Shown here: positions 1-8,654 of the stretch, piece after piece | Layout: every line of letters begins with the position of its first letter | How positions within the stretch are numbered: the first letter of the stretch is position 1 | Assembly: GCA_041690635.1 (NCBI GenBank) | Contig: JAWLGZ010000005.1 | Coordinates: forward strand, 310,001 to 374,000 | Source of the DNA: JAWLGZ01 sp041690635 | GTDB taxonomy: Bacteria; Pseudomonadota; Gammaproteobacteria; Thiohalomonadales; Thiohalomonadaceae | Direction: 5' to 3' | DNA length: 64,000 bases | The notes under the pieces: generated by a model | What the model was told of the DNA's origin: nothing | The model's database searches: none | The model's input: the letters and a program-made list of their open reading frames with translations, nothing else | Program-made: the position numbers and the translations under genes

Positions 1-572
1 CCGACCGGCGCCCAGAAGGTCATGATTTGGTCGAGTGCGGCGAGATTGGGCGAGGCCGCCATGCCGCCGGCCAGCAATGCCTTTATTTCCGAAGCAAACA
101 GCAGGGAACCCCGGTCACGGCAGTAGAAGAGTGGTGCAATTCCCACGCGGTCACGGACGAGCAGCAGTCGGCGGCTGCGCCCATCCCAGAGTGCGAACGC
201 GAACTGCCCGTTGAGGTGCTGGATGAACGCGTCGCCATACTGTTCATAAAGGTGGACGAGCACTTCCGTGTCGCTTGCCGTAGAGAAGCGGTGTCCGTGC
301 GCGAGCAACTCCCGGCGCAGCTCAAGGTAGTTGAAAATCTCGCCGTTGAGCACCACCTGGATGCTCCCATCCTCGTTGCCGATGGGCTGTGCACCACCTT
401 CGAGGTCAATGATGCTCAGACGAGCGTGAGCGAGTCCGACCTCTGGGGAAGTGAAGAACCCATAGCCGTCGGGCCCACGATGCCGCAATGCCCTGACCAT
501 GGCGTCGAGCCGGTCGCGCGCAATCGGAGCCGTATCCTCCCTTTCTCTGACTATCCCTGCGATGCCGCACAT
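1..572 (-). CDS. asnB: Asparagine synthase-type glutamine amidotransferase, N-terminal part (runs off left edge)
   Basis: About 190 residues are visible, beginning Met-Cys-Gly-Ile at 572. They form the class II glutamine amidotransferase domain. Cys2 is the N-terminal nucleophile that releases ammonia from glutamine. RHRGPDG, RLSIIDL, NGEIFNY and SDTEVL segments follow, as in AsnB. The ATP-dependent synthetase domain lies outside the window. AsnB makes asparagine, but AsnB-like paralogues in polysaccharide clusters amidate other carboxylates. The neighbouring acetyltransferase, flippase and rmlA favour the latter, which is an inference. Family assignment is firm; the acceptor is unknown. Confidence 0.9.
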   Translation of the reverse strand, partial: MCGIAGIVREREDTAPIARDRLDAMVRALRHRGPDGYGFFTSPEVGLAHARLSIIDLEGGAQPIGNEDGSIQVVLNGEIFNYLELRRELLAHGHRFSTASDTEVLVHLYEQYGDAFIQHLNGQFAFALWDGRSRRLLLVRDRVGIAPLFYCRDRGSLLFASEIKALLAGGMAASPNLAALDQIMTFWAPV

Positions 573-758
573 TTGTGTTGTCTCACATGCGCCGCTGCTC
601 GAGCGCGGCGCAACGGAAGAGGTTCCTTAACTCCGCTTATGCTTCGCCCCCGGTCCAAAAGGTGCCGGGATGTCTGCCTGAATATAGCAGCGGAAAATTG
701 TGTTTTCGCCTTTGGAGATTCACGGCCCCGTGGGGGCGGGGGTTCGTCCTCCGTCCGG

Positions 759-1331
759 CTAGGGCATGGGGGAGAGCGTGTCTCCGTGGGTGCCGGTACG
801 GGTCGGAACGGTCCCGGTACTTCCGGCTTGGGAGAGCAGGCGATCGAGACGCATGATACGGGCGGGAACGCCGATCGCGGTCGTTCCGGTCGGAACATCG
901 GAGATGACCAGTGAGTTGGCCCCTATGACCGCCCCGTCCCCGATCGTTACCGGACCGAGGACCTTGGCTCCGGTGCCTATAAATACATCGTTTCCGATGA
1001 TCGGCGCCCCCTTTCGACCCATGTTGTTGCCGATGGTGACGTCGTGCATGACGCCCACGCGATCACCGATGACGGCGGCGGGATGGATATGGATGCCACC
1101 GGAGTGAACGAGATGGAATTCCTCGCCGATTTCGGCCTCGCAATTGATGGTGGAGCCCGTCAGCACTTCGATACCCAGAAACAGCACCCCGTAGACTTTT
1201 TTGGCCAGAAATCGGGCCGGTGCGGGGAGTCCGTTGGCCCAGCGTCCGAACCGGTAGACCGCGAGCGTCCAGAAGGCCGGGTCTTTGATTCCCCTGTGCC
1301 GGTGGTAGTCGCCCCGGACCTTGTCGAACAT
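759..1331 (-). CDS. Serine O-acetyltransferase-like hexapeptide acyltransferase
   Basis: This 190-residue protein has a short helical N-terminus (residues 1-60) followed by a left-handed beta-helix of hexapeptide repeats (about 65-165). The repeats include VHSGGIHIHP, AVIGDRVGVMHDVTIG, IIGNDVFIGTGAKVLGPVTIG and AVIGANSLV. This matches short CysE-like acetyl-CoA transferases, which often sit in exopolysaccharide clusters and acetylate sugars or serine. It lacks the long N-terminal helical domain of classical CysE, so a role in polymer decoration is as likely as cysteine synthesis. It lies on the same strand as the amidotransferase, 186 nt upstream of it. It is divergent from the flippase. Confidence 0.8.
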   Translation of the reverse strand: MFDKVRGDYHRHRGIKDPAFWTLAVYRFGRWANGLPAPARFLAKKVYGVLFLGIEVLTGSTINCEAEIGEEFHLVHSGGIHIHPAAVIGDRVGVMHDVTIGNNMGRKGAPIIGNDVFIGTGAKVLGPVTIGDGAVIGANSLVISDVPTGTTAIGVPARIMRLDRLLSQAGSTGTVPTRTGTHGDTLSPMP

Positions 1332-1667
1332 GGCGGCTGCTCCTTGTTTAGCGGTAAGGCGCCTGGCGGGACCTAAGACAGGTCGAACCTGCCGCGCGGA
1401 CTGGCGTCGCCGGGGTTCCCCCGCTCGGGGCGTCCCATGCGCAGCTCCTTGCGCGCATCTTATGTAACGAAGCCGGAATAATCATGGTCTTAAATCGGTG
1501 CCTGTCAACCGCAGCTGCGGTTTCCGGGCGCGCCTGACTGTTCATCCCCGCCCCGGGTGTGGCGGCGAACAGTGGCGCGAGGTCCTCTCTGCTAACCTCA
1601 CTCTCGGCTCCCACCATCATGTGCGGCGCGTCGCCGCGAAAGCATCGGTTTCGAAAGGACAAGAACC
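1332..1667. other. Divergent intergenic region between acetyltransferase and flippase genes
   Basis: No convincing gene is seen in these 336 bases. They must hold the promoters of the two divergent genes. The only clear structure is a perfect 16-bp palindrome at 1507-1522 (AACCGCAG joined to CTGCGGTT), which could be an operator or a small hairpin. An AAAGGA ribosome-binding sequence lies just before the flippase start. Confidence 0.5.
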
Positions 1668-3029
1668 ATGATGTCCGATAGTGCACTCGCCGTACCGCTT
1701 CGGCGGCGCATCATCCATGCCGCATCCTGGTCCATGGTGGGGTTCGGCCTGACGCAGGCGCTTCGCCTGGCGGGCAATCTCATGATGACCCGCCTGCTTG
1801 TTCCCGAAATGTTCGGGGTCATGGCGGTGGTAACCGTCGTCATTGTTGGACTCCACCTCCTCTCCGATGTCGGTCTGCGTCAGGTGGTGGTGCAGAGCTC
1901 CCGCGGCGGTCGCCCCGAATTCCTGAACACGGTCTGGGTCATGCAGATAGTGCGCGGCGCCCTTGTCTGGCTAATCGCCCTTCTGTTGAGCCTCGGGCTA
2001 ACTATGGGAAACCGGGCGGGATGGCTGGCCGCCGACTCGGTCTACGCGGAGCCGATGTTGCCGCTGGTACTGGCAGTCACCTCGCTGTCGGCGATGATTG
2101 CCGGATTTGAGTCCACCAAGCTGGCGACCGCCACCCGGGCGCTTGCCCAAGGCCGGCTGATCCTGATCGAGATCGCCGGCCAGGCCGCCGGACTGCTCGT
2201 CATGATCGGATGGGCCCTGATGAGTCGCACGATTTGGGCCCTGGTCGCAGCGTCGATTGTGGCCAGCCTGGTGAGAGTCATCCTGAGTCATACCGCACTG
2301 CCCGGCGCCACAAACCGCCTCAGCTGGGACAACAGTTCGGCCCGGGAGGTGTTCGGGTTCGGCAAGTGGGTGTGCCTCTCCTCATTCACGGGATTCCTGT
2401 TGAACTCGGGGGACCGTCTCCTGCTCGGTGCGCTGGTGAATGCCAAGACGCTGGGCATGTACTCCATCGCCTACTTTATCGTCAACGCAGTGACCCAGGC
2501 TGTTTCCAGGCTGAACGGCCGGGTTTCGTTTCCGGCCCTCAGTGAGGTGGTTCGGGATCGCCCCACTGAGCTGGCAAAGGCTTACCACAAGCTCCGCATC
2601 CCGCTCGACCTGGCGACACTGCTGCTGGCGGGGGTCATGTTCAGCGGGGGGGAGTCGCTCGTCGGACTGCTGTACGACGACCGCTATATCGAGGCGGGCG
2701 TGATGTTGCAGATACTGTCGCTCTCACTCCTGGCCGTCCGCTATGACCTGGCGAGCCAGTGCTACCTGGCATTGGGAAAACCGCAGCTTATCTCGGCGAT
2801 TATCTTCGTGCAGCTTGTGGCTCTCTACGCCTTCGTGCCCCTTGCCTTTTTTCGTTACGGACTGGAAGGGGCGCTGTGGGTGATTGCTCTCAACTTCGTG
2901 TTCAGCCTGCCGCAGGTTCTCTACTTCAAGACGAAGCATGGCCTCCTCGACCTGAAACGGGAGCTACAGACACTCCCGGCTCTGCCGGTCGGTTTGGCAC
3001 TCGGCGCGGCACTGAACGGAATCGCATAG
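1668..3029 (+). CDS. Polysaccharide flippase (Wzx/MOP superfamily)
   Basis: A 453-residue membrane protein with about twelve to fourteen hydrophobic helices spread over its whole length. The N-terminal segment (ASWSMVGFGLTQALRLAGNL) and the central FGKWVCLSSFTGFLLNSGDRLLLG segment are typical of oligosaccharide flippases of the MOP superfamily. These move lipid-linked repeat units across the inner membrane before polymerisation. An AAAGGA ribosome-binding site precedes two consecutive ATG codons; I use the first. Its position between sugar-modifying genes and rmlA fits export of a surface polysaccharide. The transported unit cannot be deduced. Confidence 0.85.
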   Translation: MMSDSALAVPLRRRIIHAASWSMVGFGLTQALRLAGNLMMTRLLVPEMFGVMAVVTVVIVGLHLLSDVGLRQVVVQSSRGGRPEFLNTVWVMQIVRGALVWLIALLLSLGLTMGNRAGWLAADSVYAEPMLPLVLAVTSLSAMIAGFESTKLATATRALAQGRLILIEIAGQAAGLLVMIGWALMSRTIWALVAASIVASLVRVILSHTALPGATNRLSWDNSSAREVFGFGKWVCLSSFTGFLLNSGDRLLLGALVNAKTLGMYSIAYFIVNAVTQAVSRLNGRVSFPALSEVVRDRPTELAKAYHKLRIPLDLATLLLAGVMFSGGESLVGLLYDDRYIEAGVMLQILSLSLLAVRYDLASQCYLALGKPQLISAIIFVQLVALYAFVPLAFFRYGLEGALWVIALNFVFSLPQVLYFKTKHGLLDLKRELQTLPALPVGLALGAALNGIA

Positions 3030-3371
3030 CAAACGGGGAAGACCGAGGGCTCCGGCTTCGGCCCTGCGCGCTCGCCCCGCCAGCGGAAGTGGTGAACTGC
3101 CGGATGGCCTACTACGCTTCCCAACGGGGAGGGACAGCCCTCTTACAGCACCCATTCTCGGTGACGCTCAGCGGCACCCCGTCGAGAACTGTCCGGCACC
3201 GGCGATACGCCGCCCAGGCCCGCGCGGTCGACAGCCTGAGTTGTCGGTTGGACAAGAACCGGGATGAGAGAAGGTCTGTTGCATGTCCTGAACAGCCTCT
3301 GCGCGATCCCCTGCGAAGTAAATGCATTGAGAGCCCGGCTCGCGTGGCCGTAACCCGGAAAACAGGTGGCG
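3030..3371. other. Intergenic region downstream of flippase
   Basis: There are 342 bases between the flippase stop and the ATPase start. I see no gene with convincing codon use or homology. An AGGGC...GCCCT hairpin occurs about 15 bases after the flippase stop but has no T-run. The region presumably contains the promoter of the downstream ATPase gene; no clear -35/-10 pair stands out. Confidence 0.4.
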
Positions 3372-4271
3372 ATGTACGAGAGATTCTACGGCGTCCGTGA
3401 AAGGCCATTTTCCATCCTGCCCGACCCGGGTTATCTGTTCATGGGGCGGCGCCATTCGCTCGCCTACACGATGCTCGAGTATGGTATCCGGAGTCAGGCC
3501 GGATTCACCGTCATCACCGGTGAGATCGGGTGTGGAAAGACGACGCTGATTCGCCGCCTTCTCGACGAATTGGGCGAAGAGGTGACGGTCGGTCTCATCT
3601 CCAATACCGGTGACCAGCTGGCAGAGCTGCTGCAGTGGGTGATGCTGGCATTCGACCAGCCCTACGAGGGCAGGTCCCGGGTGGCACTTTTCGACGACCT
3701 GAACCGCTTTCTGATCCAGGAGTATGCGAGGGGCCGACGCACCGTGCTGATCATCGACGAGGCACAGAACCTCGGCACGCGGACACTCGAAGAGTTGCGC
3801 ATGTTGTCGAATATCAATGCCGACAAGGATCAGTTGCTGCAGCTCATTCTCATCGGACAACCCCAGCTCAAGGAGCTGCTGAGAAGCCCGGCACTGCGCC
3901 AATTCTCCCAACGAGTCGCGGTGGATTTTCACATCGCGCCCCTCGACCCCGGCGAGGTGCCGGCCTACATCGCGCACCGGCTGCGAATTGCGGGGAGGGA
4001 TGAGCCTCTCTTCACTGCGGAAGCGTGCCGACGGGTTGCCGAGACGAGCGGTGGCGTTCCGCGGGTGATCAACATTCTTTGTGACACCGCCCTGGTCTAT
4101 GGCTTCTCCATGGAGTCCGGTGCAATCAATGAGGAGGTCATCGAGGCCGTCGTGCGGGACAAGGCGGAGTTCGGGGTGTTCTCGTTCGAGGAGGTACGCG
4201 AAGATCGCCCTGTGGATTCGGCTGAGTCGCCGACCGACGGACGCCACTGGTCGTTTGGGACCCGGGGCTAG
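3372..4271 (+). CDS. ExeA/GspA-like AAA ATPase of polysaccharide (exosortase-type) cluster
   Basis: About 299 residues beginning MYERFYGVRERPF, the usual start of ExeA-like ATPases. For that reason I prefer the ATG at 3372 over the in-frame GTG at 3366. Walker A is GEIGCGKTT (residues 50-58) and Walker B is TVLIIDEAQNL (about 119-129). A QRVAVDFHI/APLDPGE sensor region and a winged C-terminal lid follow. It lacks the peptidoglycan-binding extension of true GspA. Family members of this short form recur in PEP-CTERM/exosortase-linked exopolysaccharide loci, where their precise job is unproven. The company of an AsnB-like amidotransferase and a flippase supports that context. Confidence 0.82.
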   Translation: MYERFYGVRERPFSILPDPGYLFMGRRHSLAYTMLEYGIRSQAGFTVITGEIGCGKTTLIRRLLDELGEEVTVGLISNTGDQLAELLQWVMLAFDQPYEGRSRVALFDDLNRFLIQEYARGRRTVLIIDEAQNLGTRTLEELRMLSNINADKDQLLQLILIGQPQLKELLRSPALRQFSQRVAVDFHIAPLDPGEVPAYIAHRLRIAGRDEPLFTAEACRRVAETSGGVPRVINILCDTALVYGFSMESGAINEEVIEAVVRDKAEFGVFSFEEVREDRPVDSAESPTDGRHWSFGTRG

Positions 4272-4408
4272 CCCAGGACGGGTGCCGAATCCGCGTCCGT
4301 CACGGGTGGGCAACGAACGGCTCCATGTGCCCCCTGCGGGATGGACTGCGAGAAGCGACAATCGTTGAAAGATATGGTGGATGCAAGAACAAGAATGGAG
4401 GGGTTCGC

Positions 4409-5299
4409 ATGAAAGGGATTATCCTAGCCGGGGGTTCGGGTACACGGCTTTACCCGCTGACTACGTGCATCGGAAAGCAGCTCCTGCCTGTCTACGACAA
4501 GCCGATGATCTACTACCCCCTATCTACCCTGATGTTGGCCGGAATTGCCGACATCCTGGTGATCACCACGCCCCATGAGAACGGGCTCTTCCGCACTCTG
4601 CTTGGAGACGGCAGTCAGTGGGGCGTGCGTATCTCCTATGCCGAGCAGGCGCGTCCGGAGGGCATCGCACAGGCATTCCTGATTGCACGTGATTTCATAG
4701 GCGGAGAGCGCTGTGCCCTCATTCTCGGCGACAATATCTTTTATGGGCACGGGCTGCCGGAAACGCTGCTGCATGCCGCCGATGAGCTGAACGGTGCCAC
4801 CGTGTTTGGCTATTGGGTAAAGGACCCGCAGCGCTACGGTGTCGCGGAACTGGATTGCAGCGGCCGGGTTACCGCACTGCGAGAGAAGCCTAACGTTCCA
4901 TGCTCGAACTTCGCAGTGACCGGGCTCTACATGTACGACGAGCGGGTGGTCGAATTTGCCGAGAAGCTGACTCCGTCGGCGCGCGGCGAACTGGAGATCA
5001 CGGACCTGAATATCCGCTATCTGGAGGAAGGGGCGCTGCATCTCGAACGGCTCGGGCGCGGGGTCGCCTGGCTGGACACCGGAACGCACGAATCCCTGCT
5101 TCAGGCCGGGCAGTTCATTCAGACCATCGAAGAGCGTCAGGGACTGAAGATCGCATGTCCGGAGGAGATCGCGTGGCGACTGGGTTACATCGACACGATG
5201 CAGCTCAAGCAGCTGGCGGCTCCGCTGCGCAACAGTGGCTACGGTGAGTATCTCCTCGGCTTGCCGGAGCAGGGGGAGCCCGCGCCGGCATCGGCGTAA
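4409..5299 (+). CDS. rmlA: Glucose-1-phosphate thymidylyltransferase RmlA
   Basis: A 296-residue enzyme, the normal RmlA length. It joins dTTP and glucose-1-phosphate to give dTDP-glucose, the entry to dTDP-rhamnose and dTDP-amino sugars. The nucleotide-binding loop LAGGSGTRLYPLT, the KQLLPVYDKPMIYYPLS segment, the metal-binding LGDNIFYG and the EKPNVPCSNFAVTGLYMYD stretch are all present. Gly replaces the usual Ser just before KQ. The start at 4409 is fixed by a GGAGGGG ribosome-binding site at 4397-4403. No rmlB, rmlC or rmlD is in the window. The aminotransferase at 22.5 kb would use a product derived from this sugar. Confidence 0.95.
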   Translation: MKGIILAGGSGTRLYPLTTCIGKQLLPVYDKPMIYYPLSTLMLAGIADILVITTPHENGLFRTLLGDGSQWGVRISYAEQARPEGIAQAFLIARDFIGGERCALILGDNIFYGHGLPETLLHAADELNGATVFGYWVKDPQRYGVAELDCSGRVTALREKPNVPCSNFAVTGLYMYDERVVEFAEKLTPSARGELEITDLNIRYLEEGALHLERLGRGVAWLDTGTHESLLQAGQFIQTIEERQGLKIACPEEIAWRLGYIDTMQLKQLAAPLRNSGYGEYLLGLPEQGEPAPASA

Positions 5300-5320
5300 A
5301 ACTTCCCTGGGTTGAGTGGA

Positions 5321-5983
5321 TTAGGGCGGTGAGCCCGGCCCCTTGCGCGCCAGTAAACCGCGCTCCCGCAGATAGCTCTCCTCCGCGTCCGTGAGGTCCA
5401 CCTCATCGTAGCCGGTGACCATCGGCTTCACGTGAGCGACAAATGAGTGACCGGTGGTCAGCAGGTAGATGTGGGCGATGACGAAGGCGAGGATGGCGTA
5501 GGCGCTCAGCAGATGGACCGCCGCCACCACGCCCAGCCAGCCGCTGGCGTCCGCCCACAGGTTGTAGCCGAGATAGGCGATTCCCGAGATCCAGATGGCC
5601 GGGAAGAGCACCAGCTTCAGGGCGAGGTAGGCCAGCGCCTGCAGCGGATTGTGTTTGCGCCAGTAGACCTTGCGGTAGGGGTGGTGCTCCCCCTTGAAGA
5701 TGCCGTAGGCGTAGAAGCGCGCCACCGTCCACAATCCCTTGGTGGTCGGCACGTAGTGGCGCCAGGTGCCGGTGGTGAGATGCCAGAAGACGGCGAACAG
5801 CCACAGTGCGATGAGGGCGATGGCGCTCCAGGTGTGTACCGTTACCGCGGTCTCGAAATCGATGGTGCGGTGCAGGCCGTGAACGGCCAGGCCGGTGAAC
5901 ATGAGGGCGAAGATGAGCGCCATCTGCGCCCAGTGCCAGAAGCGCTCAAAGCGGCTGAAGATCAATACGCTGCGAGTGGTCAT
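5321..5983 (-). CDS. Membrane cytochrome b (Ni/Fe-hydrogenase/formate dehydrogenase cytochrome b561 type)
   Basis: A 220-residue protein with four predicted transmembrane helices. Histidines sit in suitable positions for two b hemes: the FERFWHWAQ start of helix 1, VHTWSA in helix 2, and HLLSAYAI and IAHIYLLTTGH in helices 3-4. This is the fold of HydC/FdnI-type cytochromes that exchange electrons between quinone and a periplasmic redox partner. Its ATG overlaps the last four bases of the octaheme cytochrome gene, so the two are translationally coupled. The likely role is quinol oxidation feeding that cytochrome. Confidence 0.88.
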   Translation of the reverse strand: MTTRSVLIFSRFERFWHWAQMALIFALMFTGLAVHGLHRTIDFETAVTVHTWSAIALIALWLFAVFWHLTTGTWRHYVPTTKGLWTVARFYAYGIFKGEHHPYRKVYWRKHNPLQALAYLALKLVLFPAIWISGIAYLGYNLWADASGWLGVVAAVHLLSAYAILAFVIAHIYLLTTGHSFVAHVKPMVTGYDEVDLTDAEESYLRERGLLARKGPGSPP

Positions 5984-7647
5984 GAGGCCCTCCTCCGGGC
6001 GGACGAAGCGAATCGCAACAGCGCGTGCCCCAGGACCCCGAGCAGTGCACCGCCTACCAGCAGCACGCCCAGCCAGTCCACCCAGCGTCCATCGCGACCC
6101 GGCAGGTAGAATCCGCCCACGCCGGCGAGGCGACCTTCACGTGCGTGGCACTCGGCGCAGGCCACGGCCTCCTCTTTGGGCGCGACCATGTGGGTGATGG
6201 GCCAGTAGGACAAGGTCTCGATAAAACCGTATTCACCACTGTAGGGGAGGCCACTGTGCGCCATCCCCGCCTCGATCGCCCTGGCGAAGTCATAGTTGCC
6301 CCAGTAGGCGTCCTCGTCATCGCCCCAAAGGTGCATGTATACCAGCGTGTTGTTGCCCTTGTCGTAGGGCTGCACCGTGCGCATTTCCTTGAACGGCCAG
6401 ATGCGTGAGTTCGGGTCCTCGGCCGAGCCGCCGAAGCGGTTGATTGCGATCGGCGCCTCCGCCGGGTCGAATGCGGTGTCGATGGTGGTGTGGCGAATCC
6501 GTCCGTCGAACCATGCGTAATGCGGTTGCAGATGTTCGCCGTATTCGAAGCTGCCCTTGATCGACTTGTAGGTGTCACGATGGGTGCCATCTCCCTGGGT
6601 GTAGTTCGTCTCCTTGAACCCCTCGCCATTCTGTGTGCGCCCGGCGGTGCGCCAGTCCCAATCGGTCATCGTGGCCACGCCGCCGCGTGCCATGGCGGGG
6701 ATGTGGCAGGTCTGGCAGGCGATCCGGTCCACATGGTCGTTCAGCTTTACCCCGGCCACCGAATCGATAGGATGGGGCGAAAGCCCGTGACACGATTCGC
6801 AGGTGGCCGCATTACGGCGCTCGCCCGGCTTACCGGTACCCTCGTTATCTTTGGCCGTCACGTGGTAGCGGCTGCCGGCCACGGCATGCGTTTCGGAGAC
6901 ATGGCAGCGGGTGCAGGCGAAGTTTAGGCCGTCGGCATCCATGTGGACGTCGACCGGTCGAGTCGGACGAGTGAGCGAAGAGTCCATGTCACCGTGCTTC
7001 ACGCCGTCGCCGCCGCCGCCATAGAAGTGGCAGGTACCGCAGTTCTCGCGTCCCACGCTGCCGACGTTGCGGGCGGCCTCGCCCAGGTCGATGGGCGGTT
7101 TGCCCTGGAACATCACGGAGCACGCCTCATTGCCCTCCGTCAGCGGGCTCTTATAGTAGGTGCCGGTACGGTCGTGGCAGACCAGGCAATCGATGTTGTT
7201 CGGATCACCGGCATCGACCACCTCCTCCCACTTCAGGCCGGCGGGTCCGAAGTCCTCCTCCTTCCAGCCGTAGCTGGCATGGCACTGCGCACATATCCCC
7301 TCGTTGCCGCGCGCATTGGTGCAGAAGGTGTTCACCAGGTGTCGCTTGCCCAACTGCCGACCCGTGTCCGGTTCAGTCCCCTCCCACGTCCAGTGGATGG
7401 TGCTCATGAACTGTTTTCCGGCCTCGGTGTGGCAGGAGAGACAGGCGCGAGTCACCTCGGGACCGTCACGAAACGGACCCTGCAGTGCCTCGAACTTTGT
7501 ATGGTCCGCGGTGGAACTGCTTTCGGTACGGAGTGTGGGGGCAACCTCCTTCACAAGACGGAAGTTCATGTCCACATCAACCGCCGACTTCCCCAGTGCG
7601 ATTTGCGTCGATACCAGCAGCAAGCCCGTGAGCACCATCTTCAGCAC
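5980..7647 (-). CDS. Octaheme c-type cytochrome, tetrathionate reductase (OTR) family
   Basis: A 555-residue exported cytochrome with a signal peptide (residues 1-19) and exactly eight CXXCH motifs at Cys69, 119, 154, 203, 245, 283, 311 and 497. A C-terminal transmembrane helix (about 526-548) ends in an arginine-rich tail. Length, heme number and the long 315-497 interval match the octaheme tetrathionate reductase family. Members reduce tetrathionate, nitrite or hydroxylamine in vitro. The membrane anchor plus the overlapping cytochrome b gene suggest a quinol-linked periplasmic reductase, or the reverse reaction. The substrate is not decided by sequence alone; the nearby SQR makes sulfur chemistry plausible. 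Confidence 0.88.
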   Translation of the reverse strand: MLKMVLTGLLLVSTQIALGKSAVDVDMNFRLVKEVAPTLRTESSSTADHTKFEALQGPFRDGPEVTRACLSCHTEAGKQFMSTIHWTWEGTEPDTGRQLGKRHLVNTFCTNARGNEGICAQCHASYGWKEEDFGPAGLKWEEVVDAGDPNNIDCLVCHDRTGTYYKSPLTEGNEACSVMFQGKPPIDLGEAARNVGSVGRENCGTCHFYGGGGDGVKHGDMDSSLTRPTRPVDVHMDADGLNFACTRCHVSETHAVAGSRYHVTAKDNEGTGKPGERRNAATCESCHGLSPHPIDSVAGVKLNDHVDRIACQTCHIPAMARGGVATMTDWDWRTAGRTQNGEGFKETNYTQGDGTHRDTYKSIKGSFEYGEHLQPHYAWFDGRIRHTTIDTAFDPAEAPIAINRFGGSAEDPNSRIWPFKEMRTVQPYDKGNNTLVYMHLWGDDEDAYWGNYDFARAIEAGMAHSGLPYSGEYGFIETLSYWPITHMVAPKEEAVACAECHAREGRLAGVGGFYLPGRDGRWVDWLGVLLVGGALLGVLGHALLRFASSARRRAS

Positions 7648-7838
7648 GGTTGGAATCCTCGATTATGCGGGCAGTCGCAGGGCACGCCTGCGCTCCCCGA
7701 TGCTACAGGGTGAGCAGTGCGCGACGCATTGAGAATTCGCAATCGAGTCGACGGGATGTGAGGGTGAAAACGTGACGTGCCGCATCGGAAAGGCGGGAAA
7801 ACGGGATGGCGATTGCCGTGCTGCCGGGAGAATATGAG

Positions 7839-7863
7839 AATGGCCAGCATTGAGCTGGCCATT
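7839..7863 (-). terminator. Hairpin downstream of peroxiredoxin gene
   Basis: A perfect 10-bp stem (AATGGCCAGC / GCTGGCCATT) with a 5-base loop lies about 30 bases beyond the peroxiredoxin stop. On the minus strand it is followed by a moderately T-rich stretch (TCTCATATTCTCC). It probably ends peroxiredoxin transcription and separates it from the octaheme cytochrome gene downstream. The T-tract is weak, so this is a likely rather than textbook terminator. Confidence 0.6.
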
Positions 7864-7893
7864 CGGGTATTGCCGGGTTGATGTGCGATTGAC

Positions 7894-8544
7894 TTAAAGC
7901 GCCTTCTTGCAGAAGTACCAGTCGACGCACTCATGGCCCTCTTCGAGCCGGGCGGCGGCATCACTGACGCTGGCGGGCGGCGGCACGATCACCTTGTCCC
8001 CCGGCTGCCACCCTTCCGGCGTGGCGACCGCGTGTTCGTCAGAGGTTTGCAGTGCCTTCACCAGGCGCACGAACTCCGGGATTGAGCGGCCGTTGCTCAT
8101 CGGGTAGTAGACCATCGCCCGCAGGACGCCTTCCGGGTCGATAACGAAGGTTGCGCGCACAGCCGAGGTATCGCTGGCACCGGGCTGAATCATGCCGTAG
8201 GCGTTGGCCACCTTCATCGACAGATCCTCGATGATGGGAAACGGGATCTCGACGCCGAACTTCTCCTTGATGTTGCGCACCCAGGCCACATGAGCGAAGT
8301 TGCTGTCGATGGAGAGCCCGATGAGTTCCGCATTCATCGCCTGGAACTCGGGATAGGTCTTGGCGAAGGCCATGAATTCGGTGGTGCAGACCGGGGTGAA
8401 GTCGGCGGGATGCGAAAACAGCACGAGCCACTTACCGCGGTAGTCCTCAAGGCGTTTCACACCGTGCGTGGTCTTTGCCTCGAAATCGGGCGCTGCCTCG
8501 TATAGGCGGGGCATGGCGGGGACGACTGCGTTCATGTCTGACAT
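7894..8544 (-). CDS. Peroxiredoxin (AhpC/TSA, Prx6/1-Cys-like)
   Basis: A 216-residue peroxiredoxin that reduces hydrogen peroxide and organic peroxides. The peroxidatic site is HPADFTPVCTTEF with Cys53. The LSIDSNFAHVAWVRNIKEKFG and long C-terminal segment are typical of the Prx6/archaeal-type branch. Two further cysteines near the C-terminus (Cys206 and Cys212 in ECVDWYFCKK) could act as resolving cysteines, as in archaeal members. AAGGAG precedes the ATG. It is divergent from oxyR across 110 bp, so it is almost certainly an OxyR target. Confidence 0.93.
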   Translation of the reverse strand: MSDMNAVVPAMPRLYEAAPDFEAKTTHGVKRLEDYRGKWLVLFSHPADFTPVCTTEFMAFAKTYPEFQAMNAELIGLSIDSNFAHVAWVRNIKEKFGVEIPFPIIEDLSMKVANAYGMIQPGASDTSAVRATFVIDPEGVLRAMVYYPMSNGRSIPEFVRLVKALQTSDEHAVATPEGWQPGDKVIVPPPASVSDAAARLEEGHECVDWYFCKKAL

Positions 8545-8654
8545 TGTGTGCTCCTTCAGTTGGGTAGTGGTGTTGTTCAGGGACGGACGCAGTATTTGTT
8601 TTTCCCGGAAGGTAGTGAAATCGTTTGTTTCGAAGCGTGTGATAGGTTTCGCCG
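8545..8654. promoter_or_regulatory. oxyR-peroxiredoxin divergent control region
   Basis: This 110-bp region separates the divergent peroxiredoxin and oxyR genes. That arrangement is normally controlled by OxyR binding in the middle, activating the peroxidase and repressing oxyR. The central part is AT-richer than the surroundings (GTATTTGTTTTTCCC). I cannot delimit a full OxyR site by eye, so the assignment rests on gene arrangement. Confidence 0.5.

Noticed and set aside
7878..7893. FNR-like site TTGAT...GATTGAC
   Set aside because: The right half does not match ATCAA and it lies at the end of the peroxiredoxin gene rather than in a promoter.
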